43,796 nt of DNA from an uncultured Clostridia bacterium. Lineage in GTDB: Bacteria; Bacillota; Clostridia; TANB77; CAG-508. Every line of letters begins with the position of its first letter. Within the stretch, counting starts at the first letter, position 1. Shown here piece by piece: positions 23,612 to 30,961 of this stretch. The stretch covers positions 1 through 43,796 of the forward strand of contig CALXUS010000017.1 in the NCBI GenBank assembly GCA_944391745.1, written 5' to 3'. A program made the translations under genes and the position numbers. The notes under the pieces were generated by a model that saw only the letters and a program-made list of their open reading frames with translations, was not told the origin of the DNA and ran no database searches.

Positions 23612-24751
23612 TTAATCTCCTAAACTAATTCCTATATCTCTTGCAGTTTTTATAAGCTCACAATCGGGTGTAACTAATCTGACATTACTCTCTTTTGTTC
23701 CGCCCTCAACAGCACCAAGTTTTTTATTTTCACCAACAACTTCTTCAAGTGGTACATAGTCTAAGCGACCGTTTTTTATAACTGTTAGTACTCCAAATAT
23801 TCCTTGCATTGCAAGTTCCATAGCTTTAGCCCCATATTTAGTTGAAAGAACTCTATCATAAGCTGATGGTGTTCCACCTCTTTGCATATAACCAAGTGTT
23901 GTGCATCTTGCCTCTAATCCTGTAAGTGCTTCTAATTCTTTTGCTACTCTCTCGCCTGCCCCTGAAAATTTAATACTTATTCCAGTTCCATTATCTATTT
24001 TAGCTTTGTAAGTTGAAGCTTCTCCATCTTTTGGTTTAGCACCTTCTGATACAACAACAACGCTAAATTGTTTTCCAATTGATATTCTCTTTTTTATAGC
24101 TTCAGCGGCTTTATTTATATCATAAGGAATTTCTGGAATAAGTACAACATCAGCTCCACCAGCTATTGCTGATTCTAAAGCAATCCACCCTGCAAATCTT
24201 CCCATAACTTCTAAGCACATTATTCTGTGATGTGTTTCAGCTGTTGTATGAAGTCTATCTAATGCTTCTGTTGCAACAGAAACTGCAGTATTATATCCAA
24301 ATGTAACTTCTGTACATGCAACATCATTATCTATTGTTTTTGGAACTCCTATTACATTCATTCCTTTTACAAATAAATCTCTGCCTGATTTTTGTGTACT
24401 ATCTCCGCCTAAAGTAAATAAACAGTCAAATCCTGCATTTTTAAAATTTTCTATACATAAGTCTGATAAATCTTTGTATTCAACTGTTCCATCTGGATTT
24501 TGTACTTTGTAATTAAATACTATTGTATTAGTAGAGGAACCAATTATTGATCCTCCTTTTGGTAAAATTCCAGATGCAATTGGACTTCCATCTAATCTAA
24601 TATAATTATTTTCAACAAGTCCTCTAAATCCATCAATATATCCATAACATTCAATTCCATTTTGTTCGGCTGTTTTTTTAATAGCTCTTATTACAGGATT
24701 TAGACCTGGTACATCTCCACCATTTGCTAAAATAGCAACTTTCTTTATCAT
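23612..24751 (-). CDS. pfkA: 6-phosphofructokinase (group III type)
   Basis: A 379-aa enzyme phosphorylating fructose 6-phosphate in glycolysis. Motifs: N-terminal ANGGDVPGLN (9-18), GGDST at 115-119, PKTIDNDV at 137-144 with the catalytic Asp, CLEVMGRFAGW, and GYMQRGGTPSAYDR near 300. The residue after GGD that helps decide between ATP (Gly) and PPi (Asp) is Ser118, and Lys138 replaces the Gly of short ATP-dependent enzymes, so the phosphoryl donor is uncertain. The length fits the mixed-substrate long group. It is preceded by the cadherin-like gene with a 21-base gap, so both are transcribed from 25730-25758. Confidence 0.93.
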   Translation of the reverse strand: MIKKVAILANGGDVPGLNPVIRAIKKTAEQNGIECYGYIDGFRGLVENNYIRLDGSPIASGILPKGGSIIGSSTNTIVFNYKVQNPDGTVEYKDLSDLCIENFKNAGFDCLFTLGGDSTQKSGRDLFVKGMNVIGVPKTIDNDVACTEVTFGYNTAVSVATEALDRLHTTAETHHRIMCLEVMGRFAGWIALESAIAGGADVVLIPEIPYDINKAAEAIKKRISIGKQFSVVVVSEGAKPKDGEASTYKAKIDNGTGISIKFSGAGERVAKELEALTGLEARCTTLGYMQRGGTPSAYDRVLSTKYGAKAMELAMQGIFGVLTVIKNGRLDYVPLEEVVGENKKLGAVEGGTKESNVRLVTPDCELIKTARDIGISLGD

Positions 24752-24772
24752 ATTATTTTCCTCCTTAGTTTA

Positions 24773-25690
24773 TTAATGCTTTGGTTGTTTTCTTGTTTTT
24801 TCTTTTTTTACCTTTTGCTTTTTTTGTTTATGTGGCTTTTCACCCATCATTTTCTTTTCTTTATTTCTTTTAACTATTTTTACGATTAAAACAATTATTA
24901 AAATAAATGCTATAAATAACATTAAACCAGCAAAACCTAATAATGAATAATTTATTATTTTTCTAACTCTAGTAATAACATTATCTACTTCTTTTTCTTT
25001 TTCTCCTAGTTTATCTACATCTATGTTTAACTGATAGATAGTAGTTTCTTCGTCATTTGATAAAATTATATTGATTAAATTTTCTCCATCTACCAAATTA
25101 TTTGAACCAACGATTTCTATATTAGCTTCTGGATCATTTGCGACTGCATTAATATTTAAACTTGTAAGTTCTGTATCTATTAATGCTGAAGTATAATAAA
25201 ATGTATCACTACTAAAATTTGGCTCTAAATTTACACCTTCTATTTGAAGGCTTTCTAATTTCAAATTTACTTTTGGTTCTTTTAATACTGTAATTGTATA
25301 AGCTCTTGAAGTGCCATCTTTTGCTGTTACTCTTACAGTAACTGTATTTTCCTGTCTTGTAAGTCTTGTATTACCTGAAATTCTAACAATTGCTCCATCA
25401 ACTGCTGGTTCAGCATTAATTTCTAGACTTGTTACATCTTCAGGAATTATAACTGTGTATGTTAAAGTATTTTTATTAAAATAAGGATTTAAATTATATC
25501 CTTCTACTTCTAATGTAGATAACTCCTTATTTGATCTTTCTTCCCTTGCCTCTTCAGCACTTATTTCATTTGTTTCTGAAAGTTCATTTGTTAAATTTTT
25601 TGTAGTACTAGTATTAGTTGCATAAGCAGAATTTATTCCAAGCATTAATATTGTTACAATAATGATAATTGATACATTTAGTTTCTTCAT
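24773..25690 (-). CDS. Surface protein with two cadherin-like beta-sandwich domains and a membrane anchor
   Basis: A 305-aa protein. A signal peptide (about 1-25, cleavage near AYAT) precedes a short polar linker and two tandem beta-sandwich repeats (about 56-140 and 142-228). Each repeat begins with L..L.VEGYNL.P.F or its equivalent and contains Y-T/S positions typical of the PF12733 cadherin-like domain. A membrane helix follows (about 245-268), then a strongly basic Lys-rich cytoplasmic tail. Probably involved in envelope protein contacts. Its location upstream of pfkA in one transcript is unusual and probably not functional. The tail could bind nucleic acid or phospholipid, which is speculation. 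Confidence 0.8.
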   Translation of the reverse strand: MKKLNVSIIIIVTILMLGINSAYATNTSTTKNLTNELSETNEISAEEAREERSNKELSTLEVEGYNLNPYFNKNTLTYTVIIPEDVTSLEINAEPAVDGAIVRISGNTRLTRQENTVTVRVTAKDGTSRAYTITVLKEPKVNLKLESLQIEGVNLEPNFSSDTFYYTSALIDTELTSLNINAVANDPEANIEIVGSNNLVDGENLINIILSNDEETTIYQLNIDVDKLGEKEKEVDNVITRVRKIINYSLLGFAGLMLFIAFILIIVLIVKIVKRNKEKKMMGEKPHKQKKQKVKKEKTRKQPKH

Positions 25691-25729
25691 AAATAATCTT
25701 CCTCTTGAATTGTATTTTTCTACTTTCTT

Positions 25730-25758
25730 AGTATATCATTACAATTTTTCTTAGTCAA
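25730..25758 (-). promoter_or_regulatory. Promoter of the surface-protein/pfkA operon
   Basis: On the minus strand TTGACT (25758-25753), a 17-bp spacer and TATACT (25735-25730), about 40 bases before the surface-protein start codon. AGAGGAAG is the ribosome site. Confidence 0.7.
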
Positions 25759-25802
25759 TAATTTAAATTTATTTTTCAATAATAGACCGATAATGTATAA
25801 TT

Positions 25803-26213
25803 CTACAATTTCTCATTTAAATATTTGCTTACTTGCTCTACAATATGGCCAATTATTCCCTCTCCTGCAAATTTATTATTGTCAAAAAAATTTGAGTTTT
25901 TATCTATCCAGTATAATTTATTTACCTCTTCTATTAGTTCTATGTCTTTATTTAATTTTCCCATATAAATTTCTAGTTCTTTGTCTAGTAGGTTATATTG
26001 AAAATTCATAATGTTAATTAGTGAAATGTCTTTATTTGTTATTCCTGTTTCTTCTCGCAATTCTCTAAATGCAGCGTCTAATTCATTTTCATTTTCTTCT
26101 ACTTTTCCACCAACTAAGTTATATTGACCTTTATAAGGCTCTTTTTCTCTCTTACACATTAATATTTTGTTTTTTTCTTTATTAAAAACTAATATCAAAT
26201 TTAATTTTTTCAT
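25803..26213 (-). CDS. Nudix hydrolase (MutT-like)
   Basis: A 136-aa Nudix protein with an intact box starting GKVEENENELDAAFRELREE and ending TGI (about 36-58). The start LNLILVFNKEKNKILMCKREK and the QYNLVGGK segment resemble MutT/8-oxo-dGTP-type enzymes. Substrate is uncertain. It follows the aminoglycoside-phosphotransferase-like gene by 19 bases, so the two form an operon. The only visible ribosome site is a weak AGGAGC about five bases before the ATG. Confidence 0.87.
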   Translation of the reverse strand: MKKLNLILVFNKEKNKILMCKREKEPYKGQYNLVGGKVEENENELDAAFRELREETGITNKDISLINIMNFQYNLLDKELEIYMGKLNKDIELIEEVNKLYWIDKNSNFFDNNKFAGEGIIGHIVEQVSKYLNEKL

Positions 26214-26232
26214 AAATAGCTCCTATAATTTT

Positions 26233-27027
26233 TTAATTATACAAATATTTTTCTATCAATTTTTTCTTTACTTCAAAACTTTCTTTTGTAGAAGTATCAA
26301 AACTATTTTTTGTAAGCAAATAATCAATCCACTTTAATGCAATATTTTTTATGTATGGGAATTCAATTTCTTTATTTACAGTATCATTTTCATAGTATGA
26401 ATCGATGAATGTTTTTACCTTATCTAATTCAGCTCCTCTACTTTTAGATAAGAATAATAATGAAATTGTTATTGCCACATCATAAACAGATGGACCAAAT
26501 TTTGCATCATCAAAGTCTATAAAACCAATTTCATCTTTATTTATAAAGATATTATCCTTTGTTAAATCAAAATGCAAAATTGATTTTCTTTCAAATTCTT
26601 GTCCAATATTAAATTCAATCGTGTTTAAATTCAAATTTACATTAACCGTTAAGTCATGTAGTCTACGTATTTCTTTAGCAAGTTTTGAAATGACTTCACT
26701 TTCAATTGTTTGAATATTATTTTTTAATTGACTACCTTCTAAAAAAGAATACATTACAATGTAATTATCATCATATTTTTTATAATATTCTTTATTTTTT
26801 GTTGGTATAATTTTAGGTACATAGAAATTGTTTTCATTTAAAAAGTTATGGAGCTTTATCATGGATTGTGTATGTTCTAAACTATTATATATTTTAAAAA
26901 TATATTTGCTATTTTCACTTTCAATTAAATAAACATTACCATCAGTAGAGTCAGAATTTTTTGCTATTTTATTTAATTGAATTTTATAACTTTTTTTAAG
27001 AATCTCTTTTAAAATATTATCATTCAT
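26233..27027 (-). CDS. Aminoglycoside-phosphotransferase-fold kinase
   Basis: A 264-aa protein of the APH/choline kinase superfamily. The N-terminal lobe has NVYLIESENSKYIFKIY. The catalytic loop HFDLTKDNIFIN (Brenner motif, near 160) and the metal-binding IGFIDFDDAKFGP are intact. Members phosphorylate small hydroxylated molecules such as choline, homoserine, thiamine or antibiotics. Nothing here proves drug resistance. The frame is open for 15 more codons, but AAGGAG six bases before ATG at 27027 sets the start. It has its own promoter (27063-27091), divergent from the amidase promoter. Pairing with a Nudix gene suggests metabolite salvage or repair. Confidence 0.85.
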   Translation of the reverse strand: MNDNILKEILKKSYKIQLNKIAKNSDSTDGNVYLIESENSKYIFKIYNSLEHTQSMIKLHNFLNENNFYVPKIIPTKNKEYYKKYDDNYIVMYSFLEGSQLKNNIQTIESEVISKLAKEIRRLHDLTVNVNLNLNTIEFNIGQEFERKSILHFDLTKDNIFINKDEIGFIDFDDAKFGPSVYDVAITISLLFLSKSRGAELDKVKTFIDSYYENDTVNKEIEFPYIKNIALKWIDYLLTKNSFDTSTKESFEVKKKLIEKYLYN

Positions 27028-27062
27028 TACTATCTCCTTAAACCTAGTTAAAGTTTTTGTTA

Positions 27063-27091
27063 ATAATACCATTATAATACTAGATAGTCAA
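27063..27091 (-). promoter_or_regulatory. Promoter of the kinase/Nudix operon
   Basis: On the minus strand TTGACT (27091-27086), a 17-bp spacer and TATTAT (27068-27063). It is back to back with the plus-strand promoter at 27118-27146. Confidence 0.6.
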
Positions 27092-27117
27092 TGAAAACTT
27101 GCTATACTATTAATTTA

Positions 27118-27146
27118 TTGACAGTATAATAAGATTTGTCTATAAT
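27118..27146 (+). promoter_or_regulatory. Consensus promoter of the cytoplasmic amidase gene
   Basis: TTGACA (27118-27123), a 17-bp spacer and TATAAT (27141-27146) match the sigma-A consensus exactly. AGAAAGGATATAG and the ATG follow within 25 bases. Confidence 0.85.
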
Positions 27147-27170
27147 TATTTAAGAAAGGATATAGAATTT

Positions 27171-27899
27171 ATGAGTAAAAAATATCATATTTTTAAAAGA
27201 CCTAATAAAAATATTAATGTTAATGTTGAAGAAAAAATATTGCCTAGTAATTCATCAAATTTATTGGGAACTCAAGTTCCTAAGTATATTGTTATTCACG
27301 AAGTATCACTTGGAACAGGAAAAAGTCCATCTGAATATAATATGGAACATTATTATAAAAAGATTTATGATGCTGGACAGTCTGGCAGCACTATTGGTTA
27401 CCATTATCTAGTTGGTGATAATAGCATATATCATTTTATACCTGATAATATAGCTACTGGGCATACTGGTACAGATTTTGGCAATCACAATAGTATTGGT
27501 GTTGAAAGATTAATTTGTAAAGGAACAAATTATGAATATGCTATTCATAACCAAGCAAAACTTATTGCTACATTAATGCTTAAACATAATATACCTTTGA
27601 AGAATGTAATTACTCATAAAGAAATGCAATTAAGATACGGTTCAGTGGAAAAAAGAAATAATCCAAAACAATGTCCTGGAAGATTAATTGCTGGTTTTAG
27701 AGGTACATTAAATGATTTTAGAACTGAAATCAAAAGATGTTTTATGTATGGTTGGTTTTTTAATGAATTATTAGATGAAAAAACTATAAATAAAATCCCT
27801 GACGTAATGGCTTGGGCACAAAGAAAATACATGGAAGAAATAAATATGAAAAAACAAGGCAGAATGAGAAATATAAATAAGGATGATATTGAAAGATAA
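27171..27899 (+). CDS. N-acetylmuramoyl-L-alanine amidase, Amidase_2/PGRP type, no signal peptide
   Basis: A 242-aa zinc amidase. Zinc ligands are visible as His43 (IVIHEV), His149 (ITHKEM) and Cys168 (KQCPGR), with GYHYLVGD, IPDNIATGHTG and NSIGVERL in between, typical of the T7-lysozyme/PGRP fold. A helical tail (about 185-242) follows and may bind wall or a partner. There is no signal peptide or membrane segment, so it acts in the cytoplasm (recycling of muropeptides), is released by lysis or a holin, or acts in a spore or prophage context. No phage genes are adjacent. It has an exact consensus promoter and is a single-gene unit. Confidence 0.88.
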   Translation: MSKKYHIFKRPNKNINVNVEEKILPSNSSNLLGTQVPKYIVIHEVSLGTGKSPSEYNMEHYYKKIYDAGQSGSTIGYHYLVGDNSIYHFIPDNIATGHTGTDFGNHNSIGVERLICKGTNYEYAIHNQAKLIATLMLKHNIPLKNVITHKEMQLRYGSVEKRNNPKQCPGRLIAGFRGTLNDFRTEIKRCFMYGWFFNELLDEKTINKIPDVMAWAQRKYMEEINMKKQGRMRNINKDDIER

Positions 27900-27910
27900 A
27901 ATAATAAAGA

Positions 27911-27950
27911 CCCTCTTTCGAGGGAAGAAAAAAGGTTTTCTTTTATTTGC
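27911..27950. terminator. Bidirectional terminator region
   Basis: CCCTC-TTTC-GAGGG (27911-27924) runs into a T-rich tract on the minus strand and ends the small membrane-protein gene. Next to it AAGAAAA/TTTTCTT followed by TTATTT can act for the plus-strand amidase gene. Confidence 0.65.
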
Positions 27951-27974
27951 TTGTCTGTTTTGTTTTTTGTCTAA

Positions 27975-28211
27975 CTATACCAAAATAAAGGCTATTATCC
28001 AAAACATTGCTCCTAAAATTGGCAATACTAGGCTTCCAGTAAAAATTGCTATTATTAAGCAAATGATGTCTAATATACTCATAATAAATGTCAGGATAGT
28101 GAAAAATACTTTTACAACGGGAATATCTCTAGCCAATGAACAGCCAACCATAAAAACAAGGATGGAAAATATGTTTACCAATATGATTGCATAACTAATC
28201 TCGAAGTCCAT
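27975..28211 (-). CDS. Small hydrophobic membrane protein, 78 aa
   Basis: Unrecognised protein made almost entirely of two to three membrane helices (about 4-24, 30-52 and 57-78). Several in-frame ATG/TTG codons are possible. GGTGA five bases before ATG at 28211 is the best start. A promoter (TTGACA, 18 bp, TATAAT) at 28281-28310 and the terminator at 27911-27924 make it a self-contained transcription unit, which supports its being real despite the weak ribosome site. A role in membrane stress or transport is possible but unproven. Confidence 0.55.
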   Translation of the reverse strand: MDFEISYAIILVNIFSILVFMVGCSLARDIPVVKVFFTILTFIMSILDIICLIIAIFTGSLVLPILGAMFWIIAFILV

Positions 28212-28280
28212 CTTCATCACCATTTTCAAGTAATTTTATTGTGTAAACAAGACAAGCATACAATAAATTTGCACAATGAT

Positions 28281-28310
28281 ATTATATAATACCTTATGGA
28301 TCTATGTCAA
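28281..28310 (-). promoter_or_regulatory. Promoter of the small membrane-protein gene
   Basis: On the minus strand TTGACA (28310-28305), an 18-bp spacer and TATAAT (28286-28281). The -35 overlaps the stop codon of the methyltransferase gene. The leader contains ATTGTG/CACAAT complementary words. Confidence 0.7.
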
Positions 28311-28897
28311 TAAGTCGGCTTTTTCAGTTTGGTTATAGCCAATCCATCTCCTACTTCTAATATTTTAGTATCTAGTCTAGGATTATCTGTTGTAAGTTTT
28401 ATATATTCGCGTAAATGAGTTACAGCAGTACGTTGTTTATGCTTATTATAATCGCTCATAACATAACCTTTGTATAAAATATTATCTGCAAATATGATTC
28501 CATCATCTTTTATAAGTCTTAGCGCTTGCTCCAAAAAGAATGGATATTTACCTTTTGCAGCATCTATAAATACCATATCATATTTTTTATTAATTGTAGG
28601 AAGTATTTCTACCGCATCTCCTTCAAGTATATTAATTGTTTTTCCATCTTCTACGATTTTTATGTTTTCTTTAGCCTCTTTTATTCTTTCTTCGTCTCTT
28701 TCTATTGTATCAATAAATCCGCCTTTTTCAAGAAACTTTGAAAAACATATAGCAGAATAGCCAACAGCTGTTCCTATTTCAAGGATTGCTGTTGGTTTTA
28801 TTTCTTTCATTATATTTTCAATTACTTCTAAAGTGTCATCCATTATTATTGGAATATGCTCATTTAATGCTTTTTCTTTTATTTCTTCTAAGTTCAT
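28307..28897 (-). CDS. trmR: SAM-dependent O-methyltransferase (TrmR-like)
   Basis: A 196-aa class I methyltransferase of the catechol-O-methyltransferase/YrrM group. The SAM-binding loop LEIGTAVGYSAI, the acidic DTIERDEE strand end, the metal-linked FIDAAKGKYPFF and DNILYKG.V, and the C-terminal GDGLAITK are visible. Firmicute members methylate 5-hydroxyuridine in tRNA wobble positions (TrmR), the most likely role here, although small-molecule methylation is possible. An ATG four codons further upstream (28909) is equally open and neither has a strong ribosome site. An unusual palindromic element separates it from typA. Confidence 0.82.
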   Translation of the reverse strand: MNLEEIKEKALNEHIPIIMDDTLEVIENIMKEIKPTAILEIGTAVGYSAICFSKFLEKGGFIDTIERDEERIKEAKENIKIVEDGKTINILEGDAVEILPTINKKYDMVFIDAAKGKYPFFLEQALRLIKDDGIIFADNILYKGYVMSDYNKHKQRTAVTHLREYIKLTTDNPRLDTKILEVGDGLAITKLKKPTY

Positions 28898-28929
28898 TTT
28901 TATTCTCATTTCTTTCTAAAGACGCATTA

Positions 28930-29058
28930 CATAGTTGGAAAAGAATTGTGCTTTTGGCTAGGCTAACAAGCAAGAAAACCGTAGGTGTGCTTTGGTGCAC
29001 ATCGAGGATTTTCGCAGCGCAGTTAAACGACGCCAAAACGCAATTATTTTTCAACCTG
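28930..29058. repeat. Compound palindromic element between trmR and typA
   Basis: Arms at 28934-28958 and 29032-29055 pair over about 24 bp with few mismatches (GTTGGAAAAGAATTG and TTTTGGC against their partners). Inside, GAAAACC (28974-28980) pairs with GGATTTTC (29006-29013), and GTGTGC (28985-28990) with GCACAT (28997-29002). G+C is clearly higher than in its neighbours. Short ORFs run through it on both strands without ribosome sites, so it is better read as a structured non-coding repeat or RNA. It abuts the typA stop codon (29060). Confidence 0.65.
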
Positions 29059-29059
29059 C

Positions 29060-30880
29060 CTAGTCGTTTTGAGCTCTCTTAGCTTGTCTTTCTCTTGTTT
29101 TTGTATCTAATATTCTCTTTCTTAGTCTAATATTTTTTGGAGTTACTTCAACTAGCTCATCATCTGCAATAAATTCGATTGATTGTTCTAGTGACATTTT
29201 TAGTGGTGGAACTAAACGAAGTGCGTCGTCTGAACCTGATGCTCTAGTATTTGTTAAGTGTTTTTCTTTACATACGTTTATAGATATATCTTCATTTCTT
29301 GAGTTTATACCTACTATCATTCCTTCATATACTTCTACACCTGCACCAATTAATAGTTCTCCTCTTAATTGTGCATTGTATAGTCCATATGTTATTGATG
29401 TTCCAGCTTCGAATGCTACTAGAACTCCTCTTGTTCTTGATTGAATTTCTCCTTTATATGGTTCATAGTCTTTGAATACGCTTGCCATTGTTCCTTCACC
29501 TTTTGTATCTGTTAGGAATTCTGTTCTATAACCAATTAATCCTCTTGAAGGAATTTCAAATTCAATTTTTGTATGTCCTGGTTCTGCTGGTTCCATATTT
29601 ATCATTTCGGCTTTTCTTCTACCTAATTTTTCTATAACATTTCCTACACAATCATCTGGTACGTTTACGCTAAGTGTTTCTATTGGTTCACATTTTACTC
29701 CATCTATATCTTTGAATATAACTTTTGGACGAGATACTAAAAGTTCAAATCCTTCTCTTCTCATATTTTCGATTAATATAGATAAGTGTAATTCACCTCT
29801 ACCACAAACTTCAAAGCTTTCAGCTTTATCTGTTTCTTTTACTCTTAGTGATACATTTCTTTCAAGTTCTTTAAATAGTCTATCTCTAATATGCCTTGAT
29901 GTAACAAATTTTCCTTCTTTACCAGCTAGTGGTCCATCATTAACACTAAATGTCATTGAAACTGTTGGTTCATCTATATTTACAAATGGAATTTTTTCTG
30001 GATGATCTAAATCACAGATTGTATCTCCAATATTAATATCTGAAATACCTGATACAGCGACTATATCTCCAGCTTTAATTTCTTCTGTTTCAACTCTTTT
30101 TAATCCTTCATAAGTAAATAGTTTTGCAAGTTTTCCTTGAGTAGTTTTGTCTTCTTTGCAAATACTAACTGCTTGACCTGCTTTTATTGTTCCTCTTTCA
30201 ACTCTACCTATAGCTATTCTTCCTAGATAGTCATCATAATCTATGTTAGATACTAACATTTGCATTGGTCCATCTATCTCGCACTTTGGTGGTTTTATGT
30301 AATTTATAATAGTATCAAATATGCATGTGATGTTGTCACTTTCGTCATTTAAATTCATTTTAGCAATTCCATTTTTTGCAGATGCATATATAACTGGAAA
30401 GTCTAATTGTTCATCTGTTGCATTTAGGTCCATGAATAATTCTAGAACTTTATCAACAGTTTTTAGTGGATTTGCTCCTGGTCTGTCTATTTTATTTATT
30501 ACAACTATTGGTTGTAAATTTAGTGCTAAAGATTTCTTTAAAACTTCTCTTGTTTGAGGCATTGGTCCATCAAATGCATCAACAACAAGTAAAACACCAT
30601 CAACGGTTTTTAAAACTCTTTCTACTTCTCCTTCAAAGTCAGCATGACCTGGAGTATCTACAATATTTATTTTAACTCCATTATACATAACAGATGTATT
30701 TTTTGAAAGTATAGTAATTCCTCTCTCCTTTTCCAAGTCATTAGAGTCCATTACTCTTTCTCCGACTTGTTCATTTTCTCTAAATACATGGCTTTGTTTT
30801 AATAATGCATCAACTAATGTTGTTTTACCATGGTCAACGTGTGCGATTATTGCAATATTTCTTATTTTTTCGTTTATCAT
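29060..30880 (-). CDS. typA: Ribosome-associated translational GTPase TypA/BipA
   Basis: A 606-aa GTPase related to EF-G that binds ribosomes and assists 50S assembly and stress adaptation. G1 is AHVDHGKTTL (13-22), switch I ends RGITI, G3 is DTPGHADF and G4 is NKIDRP. An EF-Tu-like domain II, domains III and V (ending with SRGLIGYRTEFLTDTKG) and the BipA-specific C-terminal domain (VCKEKHLTNTRASG) follow. The frame is open five codons further through TTG, but GGGGGA seven bases before ATG at 30880 sets the start. It lies 81 bases after the S1-domain gene with a hairpin between. Confidence 0.97.
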   Translation of the reverse strand: MINEKIRNIAIIAHVDHGKTTLVDALLKQSHVFRENEQVGERVMDSNDLEKERGITILSKNTSVMYNGVKINIVDTPGHADFEGEVERVLKTVDGVLLVVDAFDGPMPQTREVLKKSLALNLQPIVVINKIDRPGANPLKTVDKVLELFMDLNATDEQLDFPVIYASAKNGIAKMNLNDESDNITCIFDTIINYIKPPKCEIDGPMQMLVSNIDYDDYLGRIAIGRVERGTIKAGQAVSICKEDKTTQGKLAKLFTYEGLKRVETEEIKAGDIVAVSGISDINIGDTICDLDHPEKIPFVNIDEPTVSMTFSVNDGPLAGKEGKFVTSRHIRDRLFKELERNVSLRVKETDKAESFEVCGRGELHLSILIENMRREGFELLVSRPKVIFKDIDGVKCEPIETLSVNVPDDCVGNVIEKLGRRKAEMINMEPAEPGHTKIEFEIPSRGLIGYRTEFLTDTKGEGTMASVFKDYEPYKGEIQSRTRGVLVAFEAGTSITYGLYNAQLRGELLIGAGVEVYEGMIVGINSRNEDISINVCKEKHLTNTRASGSDDALRLVPPLKMSLEQSIEFIADDELVEVTPKNIRLRKRILDTKTRERQAKRAQND

Positions 30881-30926
30881 TTTATTTTCCCCCAATAATA
30901 ATTTATTTTATATATTACAGTATGAT

Positions 30927-30955
30927 AGAGAATTGAGATAAAAGCTCAATTCTCT
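30927..30955. other. Intergenic 11-bp hairpin between the S1 gene and typA
   Basis: AGAGAATTGAG (30927-30937) pairs with CTCAATTCTCT (30945-30955) around a 7-base loop, immediately after the S1-gene stop codon. There is no T run directly after it on the minus strand, so it may protect or process the mRNA or be a weak terminator. Confidence 0.55.
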
Positions 30956-30961
30956 AACTTA

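Noticed and set aside
26233..27027. Antibiotic-resistance kinase
   Set aside because: The APH fold is shared with choline, homoserine and thiamine kinases, and the context (Nudix partner) does not favour drug modification, so only the fold is claimed.
28786..29082. Plus- and minus-strand ORFs of 64 to 98 codons across the trmR-typA gap
   Set aside because: They run through a nested palindrome on both strands, have no ribosome site and give no recognisable protein. They are better explained by the structured element.
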